Positions 1-11,702 of a DNA stretch of 64,000 bases are shown in pieces (the stretch's first letter is position 1; every line of letters begins with the position of its first letter). The stretch spans positions 757,400-821,399 of the forward strand of contig NW_005434658.1 in the NCBI RefSeq assembly GCF_000315625.1, given 5' to 3'. The stretch is from Guillardia theta CCMP2712 (Eukaryota > Cryptophyceae > Pyrenomonadales > Geminigeraceae). A model generated the notes under the pieces. That model saw nothing but the letters and a program-made list of their open reading frames with translations, searched no databases and was not told the origin of the DNA. Both the position numbers and the translations under genes were made by a program.

Positions 1-466
1 TCATCACTTAAGAGTCACGGTACCTCGAGGTTGTACAAGTACGAAATCACATAGTTTCGAACCCTCAGGGGTTCAACTTGATGCGAAATGTATCATTTTC
101 GAAGACGCTGGGTTTCAAGCTCAGGGGACATTGTAAAACGACTGGCGACCGCATAACGAAAGGAAGATTTTTGGGTTGAGATCTCCTGAGAGAACGACGG
201 GAAGGGAAAGGAACAGGACCAGAGCGGAGAACACAATCGAAGAGCAGAAGAAGTCCTGTCAAGTTTTCCTCCACCATCGTTCGCAAACATCTTTCTTCAC
301 AGAATGGTTGAAACAAGGCACAAGGAGAAATCTCCTCCCGAAGCGATCAAGAAAGAGTGCGAGCTCCAGTCTCCCCTCAACAGGCTGAAGAATGTTCGTG
401 AAAATGTTGCTGATTCATCCCGCTGCCGTCTGACATCTTGAGCAGGACAGCGCCGTTCGTTTCTCA
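1..466. other. No gene recognised
   Basis: I see no convincing coding exon here. Short open frames exist on both strands but they lack family resemblance, and most start with a non-ATG codon. The stretch probably holds the promoter and 5' leader of the PAS gene starting at 467, or the tail of a gene lying left of the window. Confidence 0.5.
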
Positions 467-1295
467 ATGCCCTACAACGAAGCTCTTCAACCAAGTTTCG
501 AAGCACGGGTCATCACAGAAGCTAGCCACCCCTTCAGGATAGTCCACGTCAACCCATCCTGGATGTCACTGTGCGGATTCACCGAGGAGGAGGCGGTCGG
601 AAAGACTCTCTCCATTATTCAGGGGCCTGCGACGGACTTCGATGCCATTCAGGAGCTGGAGAAAAACGTCAATAGCTGCCGGTATGCGGCAACGATCCTG
701 CTCAACTACAAGAAAGGAGGAGAGCCCTTCGTAAACTTCCTGCAAGTGAGCTTCTCCTCCATTTCCTCTACCACATCACCACCTCCTCAACCACTACCAC
801 CACCACCACCTAAACCCCTGCCCTCTTACACACTGACGTTCTGCTTTGCAGACGATCCCACTGGTCAACGAGGACGGGGCTATCACGCACTTCCTGGGGA
901 TCTTAGAGGATCTGAGGCTGATCGACTTGAAGAAAGGCAGCAGGAGCCTTGCAGGGAAGCGAGCAAGACAAGAAAACATGTCCATGAGCATTGAGCGACT
1001 CGTCATCTCCGATGTATGCACGAGCATTTACTGTGAGAACCTGCCCTCACATGTCATGCAGGAACGGTCCCATAGGAAGCAGGAGGAGGAGGAGGAGGAG
1101 GAGGAGGAGGAGGAGGAGGAGAAGCGATTCCAGAGGAGACGGTTCTCCGACAGTTCCCTCATGAATGCGAGTGAGAGAGAATCTCTCGAGGGAAAGATGG
1201 CGGCCGATGACAGTGAGACCCAAGACTCTTTCGACTCCTTCGACTTGGACGAGAAGCCGGAGGGCACAGACTTCTGCTGGCTCAGCATGATCTAG
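467..1295 (+). CDS. PAS/LOV-like domain protein without photoactive cysteine
   Basis: Two exons, 467-745 and 852-1295, joined by a GT-AG intron of 106 nt in phase 0, give 240 residues. Residues about 20-115 form a PAS domain of the LOV type: a HVNPSWMSLCGFTEEEAVGK segment, then SIIQGPATD, and after the splice NEDGAITHFLGILEDL. In photoactive LOV domains a Gly-x-Asn-Cys-Arg-Phe-Leu-Gln motif carries the flavin-binding cysteine. Here the matching stretch is GKTLSIIQG and has no cysteine, so classical flavin-cysteinyl photochemistry is not expected. The C-terminal half has a run of glutamates from a GAG/GAA-type repeat and ends with SMI. A sensory or scaffolding role is inferred; ligand and partners are unknown. 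Confidence 0.75.
1081..1122 (+). repeat. (GAG)n trinucleotide tract in coding sequence
   Basis: A run of AGG/GAG triplets encodes the poly-glutamate stretch of the PAS protein. Length polymorphism between strains is likely. Confidence 0.8.
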
Positions 1296-1593
1296 CAGCA
1301 TGATCTTGCATTCCTCGTCCTCCTTCTTCCATGTAAATGAACGCACACCAACACCAACACCATTGTTCTTGTACTCGATTTCACTTCTGCGCTACCATTG
1401 CACTCTCATCGCATTGAGCTGGGAGTGTCGGGCCTGCTCGACATGGGGGTCGACGTGCGAGAATCTCCTTTCCTGTAGTGAATTTCCGCTGGATCAAACC
1501 CTCCGTCTCCTGTCATATCATCCCCATCAATTCCTCACCATCCCCCGGAAGACTCCTCCCCCTCCCTCCTTCTTCTCCTCGCCCTCCTTCCCA

Positions 1594-4500
1594 TCACTCG
1601 CCCTCCTCGCTCCCCTCCTCGCTCTCCTCCTCGCTCTCCTCCTCGTTCTCCTCCTCGCTTGCAGTTTGCTCGTTCCATTTCTCTCTTTGCTCACACAAAT
1701 CTCTCCTCTCACCTGGAATCCCCCGCCCGTAGACCGCCCACTCAGGCGTCTTGGTCATGTAGTCCTACCGAATGATGTAAGACAGGAGGATTGAAACATT
1801 GAGAAGAAGAGGAGGAAGAATAGAGGCAGGCAGGCAAGAACGAAGCAAGGAAGCTGTGTGCCGTGGACAAGGAGGAGAAGGAAGAGAAGGAGGATGAGGG
1901 GCAAGAGGAGGAGAACGAGAAGTACCAAGGAGGTGAATGGCTGGCCACTACGAACCAACTCAAAAAACTTGGGATAGTCAATCCATGTGTACCAATCTGA
2001 ACCCCTGCAGACGATTTTCAGCAAGCAGCACCCCTTGCAACATTCGTGTTCTTATGATCGCTTCAACTCAGTGTGCGTATCGACCCTCCATGACAATCTC
2101 CTTCTCATTCCTTGCCTCACCTCTTGAACTTCTTGTTTGCCAACAGGATGGCGCAGGAGTGAGCATGCTCAGAAGCAATCTCTACAGCATCAAGAGTGAG
2201 GCCCGTCAAATCTCTTCCCTCCCTTCCTCACCATATTCGTCGTCGACCATCTTACAAATTTGCGAAGCAAAACTTACGACTTCAGCATGCCAAGGTACGT
2301 TGCTCATGCCAAGCTAAGCAAAACTGTCACAGAGGACTAGCAGGGCGGATAACAGAAGACGTAGGAGCAGGAGGAAGGAGGCAGGAGGCAGGCAAACATC
2401 AGACCTGGGGCTTCTTGCCTCCAGTGAAGGTTACACCCTTGATCTCAACAAAGTCTAGCGCAAGTCTCAGAGACGACACAAGGAGAAGCTGAGAACAGCA
2501 ACCTGGCCTCCCCCTACGGATCAAGTTGGCGTATCCCTCAACCTGCCTCGCTCTGTGACATGCGCAAACTTGACAGGTCTCAATCACCTCCGACATGTTG
2601 AACGACTTCACGAGCGTCAGTCGGAAGACTGTGCGCTGGCCCTTCCGGTCGAGGATGTCAATGCACCTGATGGAACCCTTTAGCAGCTTCAAGGAAGAGG
2701 AGGAGACCAGAAGAGGGGCGGGAGAGGAGAGGGGAAGAGGAGGAGAGAAGGAAGGGGAGGAGAGTTTGATGAAACGATCCAGGTGGACGTTGGAGAGCAA
2801 GAGAGAGAGAAGGAGAAAGCCTCACTCTAGGAATCTCTCCCAGAAGTCGCTGAAGAGAGGGCGATCGACGGCTTTCAGCTCCTCGGCATTGGAGGCGTCG
2901 ATAGAGACGTAGAGCTGAGTGCAGGGAACAAGGTTTTCCATCTGGGAAGGAAACTGAGCGTTGGAGACGAGGAACGTGCTGATGCTCTGCTCGTGGAGAA
3001 GGTTGATGAACCTGAAGACATTCAGATCAGCTCAACAGACCGGAATGAGCAGGAGGAGCGGGGGGAAGAGCGGCAGGCCGGAGCGGAGGAAAGCACGAAG
3101 GATTGAGGTCTCGGGAGCAGAGGAGGAGTCAAGAGATGGGACGGAAGAAAGAGGACACTGTCACACTTGTTGATATGTGGGTAGATGATCGGCTCCCCGA
3201 CGAGAGATAGAGCGCAATGCCTGCAAGACTGGGGTCAGGAGGTGATGGGGAGAGAAAAGGAAAAGACCTGACTGTGTCCGCCTCCTCCAACCTCTCGGGA
3301 ATGACGCCCGGCAGTCCTCGCATCTCCTTGATCATGGCCCTGTGCTTCGACACGAACCCGTCGACGAGGAACTGCTAAGCCGTCATGGCAGTCGCAACAC
3401 AGCAGAAGAGACCTGAGGGTCGTCCGTCTCCCACCTCCAGCTCGTCCCCACGGGATTCTTGTGGTGCCGCCAGCAGAACACGCACTTGTTGGCGCACGCC
3501 AAGGAAGGTGTCGCCTCCATGCACTGGTAGCTGGCGATCCCGTAGAAAGTGTGCTTGTAACACCCTCCTCTTCCTCGCAGCATCGACTTGGTCCACCTGC
3601 ACAGCTTGACCCCGCTGTGGCTGCCTACGAGCTTGTAGCCTTGCTTCGTCAAGCTCGCCTCTAGCGACGGGTTCAGCATTTTCTTCGGCTTCCCGCGGAG
3701 CGTCACCACCCCCTCCTTCTCCTCCTTCCCTCTCGACGCAATCTTCCCCAGGTCCTCCAGGTCCTCCAGGTCGGCCTTCGAGCCGCACGTCCCTCCCTCC
3801 TCACCCTGCAGCATGTCGTCGAGGTCGTCTTCCTCCTGCGCACTCGATGTCGACTCCTCGTCGCTGTCCTCCTGGATGAACTGAACGGAATTCCCCATGA
3901 GCCTTGCTCCCTGGGACACCCACAGCGAGTCCTTCCACGACCCGAAGATGGAGGGCGAGTAGTCGTCCTCCTCCCCTCGAGCACATACCCTCTTGCCCCC
4001 CAGCGCCACAAGACGATCGTCCAAGTCCCGCGCGGCCTTGCAGAAGTTGGCGGCGTACTCACTGTTTCCAAGTCCGAAGACTGTGAACTTGACGTTGTTG
4101 AAGTCTAGCTCGAGCTTGCAGCTGTCCTGCTGCAGCCAAGAGAAGAAGCTGCTGCAGGAGGGTGGGGGGGTGCCGTCGGTCCAGGTTGACGTGATGAACA
4201 CAAACACGGGGGAGCTGTCGAGGGCATGCCGAGCTTTCTCTAAGAAGTCTGGGGAAGCAAGGCTGATGATGCCTACCTTGAACCCCTTCTCGCTCGCGTC
4301 CTCGTACAGGTCCTTGGCAAAGTTCTCTGCATTCCCTGTCTGAGAGCCATAGCAGATAATCATCGTCCCTTCCGCAGATCGTTCGTTCCCGTGCTTGCTC
4401 TTCTCCTCCTGCGCATTCTTTTTTGGCACTCTTTGCGGCAGGAGGCCGGCTTTCTTCATCCTGATGTACTCCTTCTTGGGTAGCCCGAGATTGCGGCTAC

Positions 4501-4858
4501 GAGCTGCGTTCTCCCCACTGCTCTGCTCCTGGCACGCGCACGCATGGCTCTCCTCACCATTGCTGCTTTGACAGCATCCTCTCTCTTCCACACGTTCCGG
4601 TGCTTGACCTCTGTCCTCCTTGGGCTCAACCTCCTGCTGCTTCTCCTCTTCGCCCAGGAACGGCGCCATTGCCTCGGGGGTGAGCATGTCGCCGATCGCA
4701 TTTAGAACGTCCTCCCTCGACGAGGAGTCTGCCTGCTTGAGAGAGCGTTCCTGCGCTGCCTTCTCCTCCTCCTCTCTCCTCCTCCTCCTCCTCTCCATCA
4801 TCAGAACCATGGCTGCTGCCCCAGTGGCTAGGAGTAGGAGCTTCACTTGACTCTGCAT
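1594..4858 (-). CDS. TYW1: TYW1: tRNA 4-demethylwyosine synthase with flavodoxin domain
   Basis: Eleven exons can be joined in frame: 4858-3413, 3371-3268, 3220-3167, 3011-2826, 2666-2588, 2542-2503, 2454-2405, 2313-2232, 2181-2121, 2004-1926 and 1764-1594, giving 783 residues. The N-terminus has a hydrophobic segment followed by a basic/acidic region, so it may be ER-anchored. Next comes a flavodoxin domain (IICYGSQTGNAENFA, then TSTWTDGTPP and GLGNSEYAANF). The radical-SAM half carries CANKCVFC, the CX3CX2C iron-sulfur motif, then WRHHKNPVGT, HCALSLVGEP and VKGVTF. The enzyme condenses N1-methylguanosine-37 of tRNA-Phe with pyruvate to the tricyclic wyosine base, the flavodoxin part supplying electrons. 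Six introns are only 41-50 nt; the others are 91-161 nt. The tail after the YGRGIPG segment is a glutamate-rich extension ending at TGA 1594. Exon joins preserve the spacing of the known family, so I am confident of the model. Confidence 0.93.
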
Positions 4859-4879
4859 GGCGGTGAGGTGGGAGAACGA

Positions 4880-5740
4880 GACTGCAAGAGGTAAGTCAGA
4901 AAGTAACTATTACCCCTCAAATGGAAGTATAAAGTACCGGTATTGAATACACACATGGAACTATTGAAAGCAAGATGTATTTCCCCTAAATGTACTTTGT
5001 AAATTTGAAATTTATCAATTAAATATTTATCTAGTTTGCTTTTTCCATGGTTCGATTTCGGGCGCAAAGAATCGTTCTGCCGGTATGAGGGGCACGTGCT
5101 AAAACTCAATTACCTCCCCGATGTTTTGAAATACCCCTTGACGACCACCCATTCTGAGAACTACCCCACCCATCTGTTGTTAAATTTCTCTCAGATCACC
5201 CTCTAAATACCTCTAAATACTACCGGTGATCACAGTTCTTTGTTCACATACCTACCCACCTTTGGCTGTACCCCACCCAGCCGAAATAGAGTAGAGCCTC
5301 CCCGATTGACAACGGACAATGAAAGAGAGGGTAGGAAGGGCATGGCTGAAAGGGATGGTGATGGAAACAAGAGCAGAGATGTCAAGGAGAGCAGAAATAT
5401 GAGAGAGAAAGGTGAAGAGAAGTGACCGGTAAGGTGGGAGTTGATTGAGACACAGTGAAACAAGTACGAATAGTTACAGAGGATTGTTGTTTCAGTCAAC
5501 AAGCGGGTTCAAGGATGATTGAGAGGAGCAAGCAAGATATTGACAGTGGCTAGTAGAATGAGAGAGGAAGGAGAGTGGGTATGACTAGGTGATTGAGAAT
5601 AAGATGTTTCCAAAGAATCGAGGGAAAGAATGTTTTACTGAAGGTGAATATACCTGTGATTAGAACCCACTGAGAGAATGGTGTAGAAAGATGCTGCTCA
5701 TTTCTTCTGTTCGCTTTACCCATTCGATGGCCCACTGAGT
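4880..5740. other. Intergenic, no gene recognised
   Basis: This lies between the divergent TYW1 start at 4858 and the next plus-strand exon near 5762, so it should hold both promoters. It begins AT-rich (4900-5080), then shows short ACCCC-type tracts near 5110-5290. I see no coding exon with family similarity. An upstream exon of the 5762 gene may be hidden here. Confidence 0.5.
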
Positions 5741-5761
5741 CCATATTTTTGAACTTGCAGC

Positions 5762-6367
5762 GTCGAGCTGAATGTGTACCATCTTGGCGGCATAGTCAGA
5801 GGGATGGACCCGTACAGCTCTCGAGGCTCGACACCTCAGAAGATTCTTCTCGACGCTCTGACCATGTGCTTAACTTCTCCTTCCTCTTCCTCTCCCTGTT
5901 CCTCCTCCATCCTCTACCTTGTCCCCATTTCTCGTCTCCTCCTGACCCTCTGTACCTCTTCCATATAGCTCACAGATCTCTCACGCTCAGGTCTGGCCTG
6001 GCGACATTTTCTCCTTCAGCCAATGCATGGATGATTCCTGCACAGAAATTCGATGTGAGAGTACACCCGTCTTTCTCCTCCTCCGCCACCCGCTCGCCCT
6101 CCTCCTTCCTCCCCCAGATTCTCCTCCTCCCTCACCGTCCTCGCCTGAGGTGTGCGAGCAGCCGCTGGCAGCGCAGCGTCCTCCGGTGGACCCGCAAGTG
6201 CCGCCCATGCCTTCAGCGAGTCGTCGACTCTTCTACAACAGACAGGGAGAAGGGTGAGTGTGAGATGTAAGAGGAGAGAGGAGAAATGACTCGTGATGAT
6301 TTCTAGAAGACTTCAAGATCCGGATGACCTCATAAGCAAGATCCGAAGTGCCGTGGATGAGGTGTAG
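5762..6367 (+). CDS. Unrecognised multi-exon protein, 5' end not found
   Basis: Four exons fit together in one frame: about 5762-5865, 5991-6054, 6150-6253 and 6307-6367, with GT-AG junctions and a TAG stop at 6365. The first visible exon follows a CTTGCAG acceptor and starts with VELNVYHLGG; it has no ATG in a good place, so a start exon must lie upstream. The protein is short, proline-rich in the middle and ends with a helix-like DLISKIRSAVDEV. I do not recognise the family. Consistent reading frame across three introns supports a real gene. Confidence 0.45.
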
Positions 6368-6397
6368 ATTTGAATCTCTTCCTATTTTCCCCCTCCA

Positions 6398-6447
6398 TCG
6401 CCATCATCTCCATCATCATCTCCATCATCATCTCCATCATCGTCCAT
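6398..6447 (+). repeat. (TCCATCATCATC)n low-complexity tract
   Basis: Imperfect 12-bp repetition of a CATCAT/CTC motif just downstream of the stop at 6367, probably in its 3' untranslated region. Confidence 0.7.
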
Positions 6448-6576
6448 GTTCGCATCGTAATCATCATCGTTATCCTTTTATTTCATGCTTCATTCTTGCA
6501 TGTGATTGCATGTGGTTTTCTTGAGCTGACGATTTCAACAGCTACAAAGCAGTCAGCTCATGATCTTCGGTAGTTG

Positions 6577-8746
6577 ATGAACTCCCTTTTGTTAGTTTTG
6601 ATGACACATGTGAATGTAGAGGAACAGACAGCAAACTTGCAGAACAAGAAAAAAATTGCAAATTCAGGAGAGGATAGTCGCGACCAACAAGCAAGAAGTC
6701 AAAACAACTCGAGACATCAGACACACACTGTCGATGAGCTATTTGCAGACGATTTTCATCGAGATGAAATCAAGCCTGTACAGCCAAATGGTGCATCCTT
6801 TTCCCGTCGGCACGTAGAGCAGCCGGCAGACATTCGAGATCGCAACAACTTTGCTTCGTTCGCTCACCGACAAGATCTGTATCGCGAGGCTGCAAGCTCA
6901 GCATCCTCTGTACACGGAGATTCTCACATGCCCTATGACGATCGTTATCGCCAGACCTCGGTCGCTGCTTGCATGCAAGAATGTGATATGCTGCTGGTGA
7001 GTGACGCTCTAGACTTGCCCTCACTCTCTGACTTGCTCCCACCCCCCCTACTCACCTCCCTCTGTTTTGCTGTCTCAACCCTCCTCCTGCTCTCGCGCCT
7101 CCTCCTCCTCCTCCGCTCGCTCGCTCGCTCTTTCTCCCCCTCCACGCTCCCCCTCCTTTCTCCTCTTCTCCGCATTCTAACTAGGTTGTTCGTAGGAGAA
7201 TCTCCGCGTTCTCAAGTACGAGAAGCTCAGGTGGAGGGAGCGGGAGGATCTCCGAGTGTCTGATGTGCGAGCAGCATCGAGAAGCTTCTGATGGATGCAG
7301 TGGGAAGAGTGCGAGCGAGTCTCCTGACGGCGGATCAAAGGTGAGGAGAGTCAGGTGGGGGCCAGGTGGGAGTGCTTTTGCGCCTCCTGTCTCCCGCTGC
7401 GGTGGATGTGTCTCCTCCTCTGGTGTCCTTGTCTTGACCTCTGCTCTCAGGAGCGTGCTCGAGCAGCAACTCCATCAGATTCCCCAGGATCGTCCAGCTG
7501 AAGTAGCGAGCGCGGCGTTGGAGTTCCTCACGAGGTGCCTGTCGCAAGAATCTATCGACAAGCATCACTACATGTGGGCAGCTCGACCCTCCTGCTCTCC
7601 TCTCGCTGACTCCTCTCCTTTCAGGTCGCAGGTCTACCAGCAGAGCAAGGTGGTGGACGAGCACGAGAGGAGGATCGAGACGCTGCAGAGCCAGCTCAAC
7701 TCACTGCAGGCGCCTCCTGTGCTGGCGACTGCAAGTTGGCTGACCATGCGCGCAGGCCAAGAATTCCTCCCTCGACAAGAGGCTCCACGAGCTGACCACT
7801 CAGAACACGTCCTACCGCGTAGCTCTCCAGCTCCTGCGGTCGAGGAGGAGCTAACGATGGTGACGGGGCAGGTGGAGCAAGAAAGATTCGCGGGGGAGCG
7901 GAAGACTCTGGAGGAAGAGATCAAAAAGCTGCAGAACCTCCTCGAGGACCAGCACTCACGTGAGGGAGGAGCTGACGAGTCAAGGAGCTGACAAGCAACA
8001 GATGTCAGCGTCCTCAAAGATGAGCTCTCCAAGCAGTACGCCAACAACATCCGCATGAAGGCCAACATGACAAAAGACAGCTCTACGCGATCAGGTCCTC
8101 CTATCCTCCTCTTCACCACGCTGCACCCCGTCCCACTGCTCTCCAACTCTCCCGCGTCCTCTCCGCCCCAATCTCCCCCTTCATTTCCCCCACCCTCCTC
8201 CCCTTTTCCCGCTCGTGCGCATTAACTAGCTCCTCGCTTGCTCCCTCCTCCTTGCCTCTTCTCCTGGTCTCTTCTCATCCTCATAGCAGAGCTGCACATC
8301 AGTGATGGCCTGCCGCGGGGCGACAAGCTCCCGTCACACTTTCAACCGGCAGAGGACACGCACTCGCCCTCGCCTGACGCTTCTCCTCCCTCCTCGAGCG
8401 ACAGCCTCACCGACGTTGACAAGCACAGGATGGGACGAGGTGCCATCGCTCCTCGTCCTGCTCGCAAGAACGTTGACCACCGTGAGGTCTGCCAGAGCTG
8501 CTGAGAAGGTGGTGGGATTGAGTTCTGCAGCAGGTTAGCTCCAAGTCCACTGGTAGCTGGGGGAGAAAGAGCGACAAGACGAGAATGCGAGGAGAGAGTC
8601 TGACCGAGTTCAAGAATGGTGAGGAAGCTGGAGGGAGGGAGGAGGGAGGGAGGGTTGTATGAGGCTGATCGATCTCTGCAGAACGGGAGGAGAAAGTCGA
8701 TGCTCGATCGCTGCTCAAGCGCTTCATCGCTGACTCAGCCAAGTGA
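6577..8746 (+). CDS. Coiled-coil protein, multi-exon, model partly unresolved
   Basis: Exon 1 (6577-6996) encodes a polar, glutamine-rich 140-residue stretch and ends at a CTG-GTGAGTG donor. Later coding pieces are heptad-like: ENLRVLKYEKLRWREREDL near 7201, SIEKLLMDAVGRVRASLL near 7280, SVLEQQLHQIPQDRPAE near 7451, QVYQQSKVVDEHERRIETL near 7630, EQERFAGERKTLEEEIKK near 7880 and VSVLKDELSKQYANN near 8004. The last exons give a basic tail and LLKRFIADSAK with TGA at 8744. Two joins (near 7265 and 7840) need a frame change that I could not explain with a normal intron, so small introns, a skipped exon or an assembly indel may be involved. The family is not recognised; a structural role is inferred from the coiled coil. 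Confidence 0.55.
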
Positions 8747-8877
8747 CCGTGACAACTTCAACGGCGGCAAGTCAGCCTGCATGTCTCGGGGGCTACTGAC
8801 TCAACATCACATGTCTAAAGTAAAATCATGATCACGATGATGTTGTTGGTGTGCGGGCTGAGGCTCTCTATGAGTGA

Positions 8878-8998
8878 TCCGGCTCCGGGGCTGGGCCCGC
8901 CGCCACCACCGCCGCCCCGGGTGGCCGGGCGATCTGGAGCGGGCCGGGCATGACTTCAGTGATGAGAGTCATCCGAGTCCGGGGGGCTCATACCGTCA
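8878..8998. repeat. GC-rich intergenic element 1
   Basis: A block of nearly pure G and C (GGGCCCGCC, CCGCCGCCCCGGG) followed by a CATCCGAGTCCGGGG stretch. It resembles in composition and in its GAGTCCG motif the blocks near 24.4, 30.6-31.0, 43.4, 45.1 and 46.0 kb. It lies between the coiled-coil gene and the LRR gene and has no coding appearance. Confidence 0.5.
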
Positions 8999-9179
8999 CT
9001 TGTAACTGCTGTAACTGCTTCAACGAGCGTTGAAAACAACTCCAGAAATGGAGGCGAGGGAAACGAAACCAGGAGAGGGAAGAAGCTGAGAGGGCGAGAA
9101 AGAAGAAGAGACGAGATAGTGTGAGGTTGATCAAACAAGAAGCCAACCTTGACGCACAGAGTTGCCAACTGAGAAGAGC

Positions 9180-10545
9180 ATGCCCAAGAAAGCTGCAGCA
9201 AAGACTTCGGGGAAGGGAGGGAAAGGGAAAGGCAAGGACGGGGACGTACAGGATGTCTCTTTTCAGATGCGCAAAGTCCGTGTGGAAGTAGCTAAGTTCT
9301 GTTCCGAGCTGAGAATCCCACCAGAGCTGGACATCGAGAAGCTCTTCAACACGAAGATTTATGATGCTCTGGTGGAGAACAGCGGGAAAATGATTTTCCA
9401 GGGAGACCGGCCGGGGAGGGCAGGAGTGCAGGCTCTGAGCTGCATATTGAGGGAGACATGCCCCGTTTACATCTCGATCCGATCCTTGTTCTTTTGGAGG
9501 ACGGAAGTTGGAGATGAAGGGGTAGCCTCTATATGTGAGAACTGCCTGTAAGTAGGAAGACGTAGCTGTTGGTTCTTTGGCATTGACCTTTCCTTGGACA
9601 GGGACAAGGGGAAGAACGAGTCGCACAATTGGCCAGGGTTCGTGCACCTGGAGTTGTTCGACGTGAAGATGTCTGCGTTGGGATGCCAATCGCTGTCGCG
9701 CTCATTACGGGAGAACATTCCTCTGCGTAACTTAGTCATCGACCACAACGCGATCGGGTGGGAACTTGTCTGCGGGGCGAGTGAGATACAGGAATGGCGT
9801 GACGATGTTCCGCAGCGATGAAGGAGCGACGCATCTCGCTGAAGGTCTCAGGGGGAACTCCGAGCTCTCCTTCTTGTCCATGGCATACTGCCACATCGGG
9901 CCTGCGGGGGGCGTTGTGGTGGGGGAGGAAATCGTCCGTTGCACCAAGATCAAGCAGCTCAAGCTGAGGGTGAGGGATCGAGGAGGACGAGAGAGGAGGG
10001 TGAATGATTGCTCCTTGCCTCCCAGGGAAACAGAATCATGGCGAGAGGGCTAACAGCTATCTCCCTGAACCTCGGAAAGAGTGAGAGCTTGGTGCAGTTA
10101 GACCTCTCGGACAACAGGCAAGTGGAGGTCAAGGAGGGGGAAGTTGCTGAGGTCACTGCAGCATCCTGTCTGATATCCATGCTGTGAACGCCTTCTGCGA
10201 GGCCCTGAGAACCAACGTCTCTCTCGAGACCGTCGACTTTGAGGTATGTTCAACTTTGACACGAGGTGTTTGGTTGACATTTGGGCAGCACAACGTGGTT
10301 GGTGCTGAGGCTACTGCTCTCATAGCAGAGACGCTTCAAATGTGCCCCAACATCAAAAGCTTTAAGGCTTGCGGGCAGGTCAAGAGGCTCGGGCAGGAGG
10401 AGAAGGGATGAATGGCCTTGCAGGGGGTGATGAACGAGTTGTTCAAGACGACCTTGAAAGATAGCAAGGTATTTCCTGATTGGCACGTCTGTGCTCTGAG
10501 ATGTGAGATCAGGGCGGGAAGAAGGGCAAGAAGAAGAAGAAGTGA
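9180..10545 (+). CDS. Leucine-rich repeat (RNI-type) protein
   Basis: Eight exons join in frame: 9180-9547, 9602-9757, 9816-9969, 10026-10117, 10162-10243, 10289-10378, 10424-10468 and 10513-10545, giving 339 residues. The start follows from MPKKAAAK, a lysine-rich N-terminal tail matched by a C-terminal GGKKGKKKK tail. The middle has ribonuclease-inhibitor-like LRRs, e.g. LVIDHNAIGDEGATHLAEGL, LSMAYCHIGPAGG, LDLSDNSILSDIHAVNAFC and NVVGAEATALIAETL. Introns are 44-58 nt. The intron after 10117 begins AG-GCAAGT, a GC-AG intron; only this junction restores the canonical LDLSDNSI repeat. Such LRR proteins usually bind protein partners; a cytoskeletal or flagellar role is possible but not shown. 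Confidence 0.85.
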
Positions 10546-10778
10546 TTCATAGCAAGGTGTCTTGTGTAATTTACTTTGAACACAACATGTAAAGTTCTCT
10601 GTCAACGCTTTCTTGCTGCTACCGAGAGGTCTTGGCTTTACTAGGTTGACGAGGTTTGATCCGACCGAGTTTGTCCTTATCGTTTCCTCTCAACCTGACT
10701 CAACTTCATCGCTCGCGGAGGTTCCTGTCCCTGCTCAGAGGTCACGAGGGCTGCGTTGGACCGATACGATGAGAAAGA

Positions 10779-11270
10779 TTGAAAGATGATGTCAAAGGAG
10801 CCCAGGAAAGTCCATCCAAGGAATCAGTGTGTAACTACAAGGCTGTAGGAAAGCTCCTAGCCGCAGCTGAGCAGCTTATCACCCCTTTATTCACGGCCAC
10901 GCTCTCATTATCTCTGCTCTGTGACCTCAGCCCGTCACCTATTCGTCGTGATCGTTTCCCAACAGCTCGCAGAAAAGAACGAGCGAGGGTTTAAACCCTC
11001 TGACCCCCAACATGCAAGAAAATCTTTTCCAACGGACGAGATCGTGGTTAAAAGCTTGATGCATACGATGGTTGATGATGCGAACTACCTCGTAGAAACC
11101 AGGAAGAGGTTGGGGAACCACGGTCTGCTGGAAGAGCTGAAGTTTACGCTGCACAAGGGGAAGAGGCCAAAGTTGCGACCACGAAATTGCAAATCTCAAA
11201 TTGTTGATTGCAGAGTCGGGCATCGATCTTCAACCTGCCATTTCGGCTGGCGACGAAAGGTAAGAACTCG
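10779..11270 (+). CDS. Possible exons of an unrecognised gene
   Basis: From about 10965 to 11190 a plus-strand frame has protein-like composition (SFPTDEIVVKSLMHTMVDD, then NYLVETRKRLGNHGLLEELK), preceded by a weaker frame from 10779. A possible short intron (GTTGCG to TTGCAG, about 11174-11216) and a GTAAGA donor at about 11261 follow. I could not find a start or a stop, and no family is recognised. It may be a gene fragment. Confidence 0.3.
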
Positions 11271-11389
11271 CGTCTCAGTACGATGGATGCAGGGAAAACC
11301 GAACTCTATGACCGGGATATGCACTGTTAATTCAGAGGAACTTGGTGCAAGTATAGTCAACATATCGAGGATTGTTGCGTTGACACACT

Positions 11390-11700
11390 AGTTCCACGCG
11401 TCCATTACCACGTGGGTGGTACTCGAGATGACTCATGGTCGAACCTTAACGCCGGGCGTTTGAAAGCAAATGTGTCGAATGAACGTCGGCAAGGAACAAG
11501 TCTTGTGTGGTAGCATTCTTGGTAGTCGGAGCTAGCATGACACATTGGGAAGATAAGTCGAGCATCACAAAGATAGAATCTCGTACCTTTGTGACGTGAT
11601 GGGAAGTCCACTAAGTTACTGTCTGCGGGAACATCATCACCTTCACTATGAGATCAGTGTAGATCCCATTTTTGAACTTTACCACTTCAAGCAGCAGCAC
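11390..11700. other. No gene recognised
   Basis: Mixed-composition DNA without a convincing exon. It leads into the dispersed repeat at 11703. Confidence 0.4.
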
Positions 11701-11702
11701 AA

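Noticed and set aside
50-90. TTCGAA-containing stretch resembling a tRNA T-arm
   Set aside because: No acceptor stem, D-arm or anticodon arm could be folded around it.
9758-9791. A 34-nt intron in the LRR gene
   Set aside because: The next acceptor gives a 58-nt intron and restores the canonical HNAIGDEGATHL repeat, so the longer intron is preferred.
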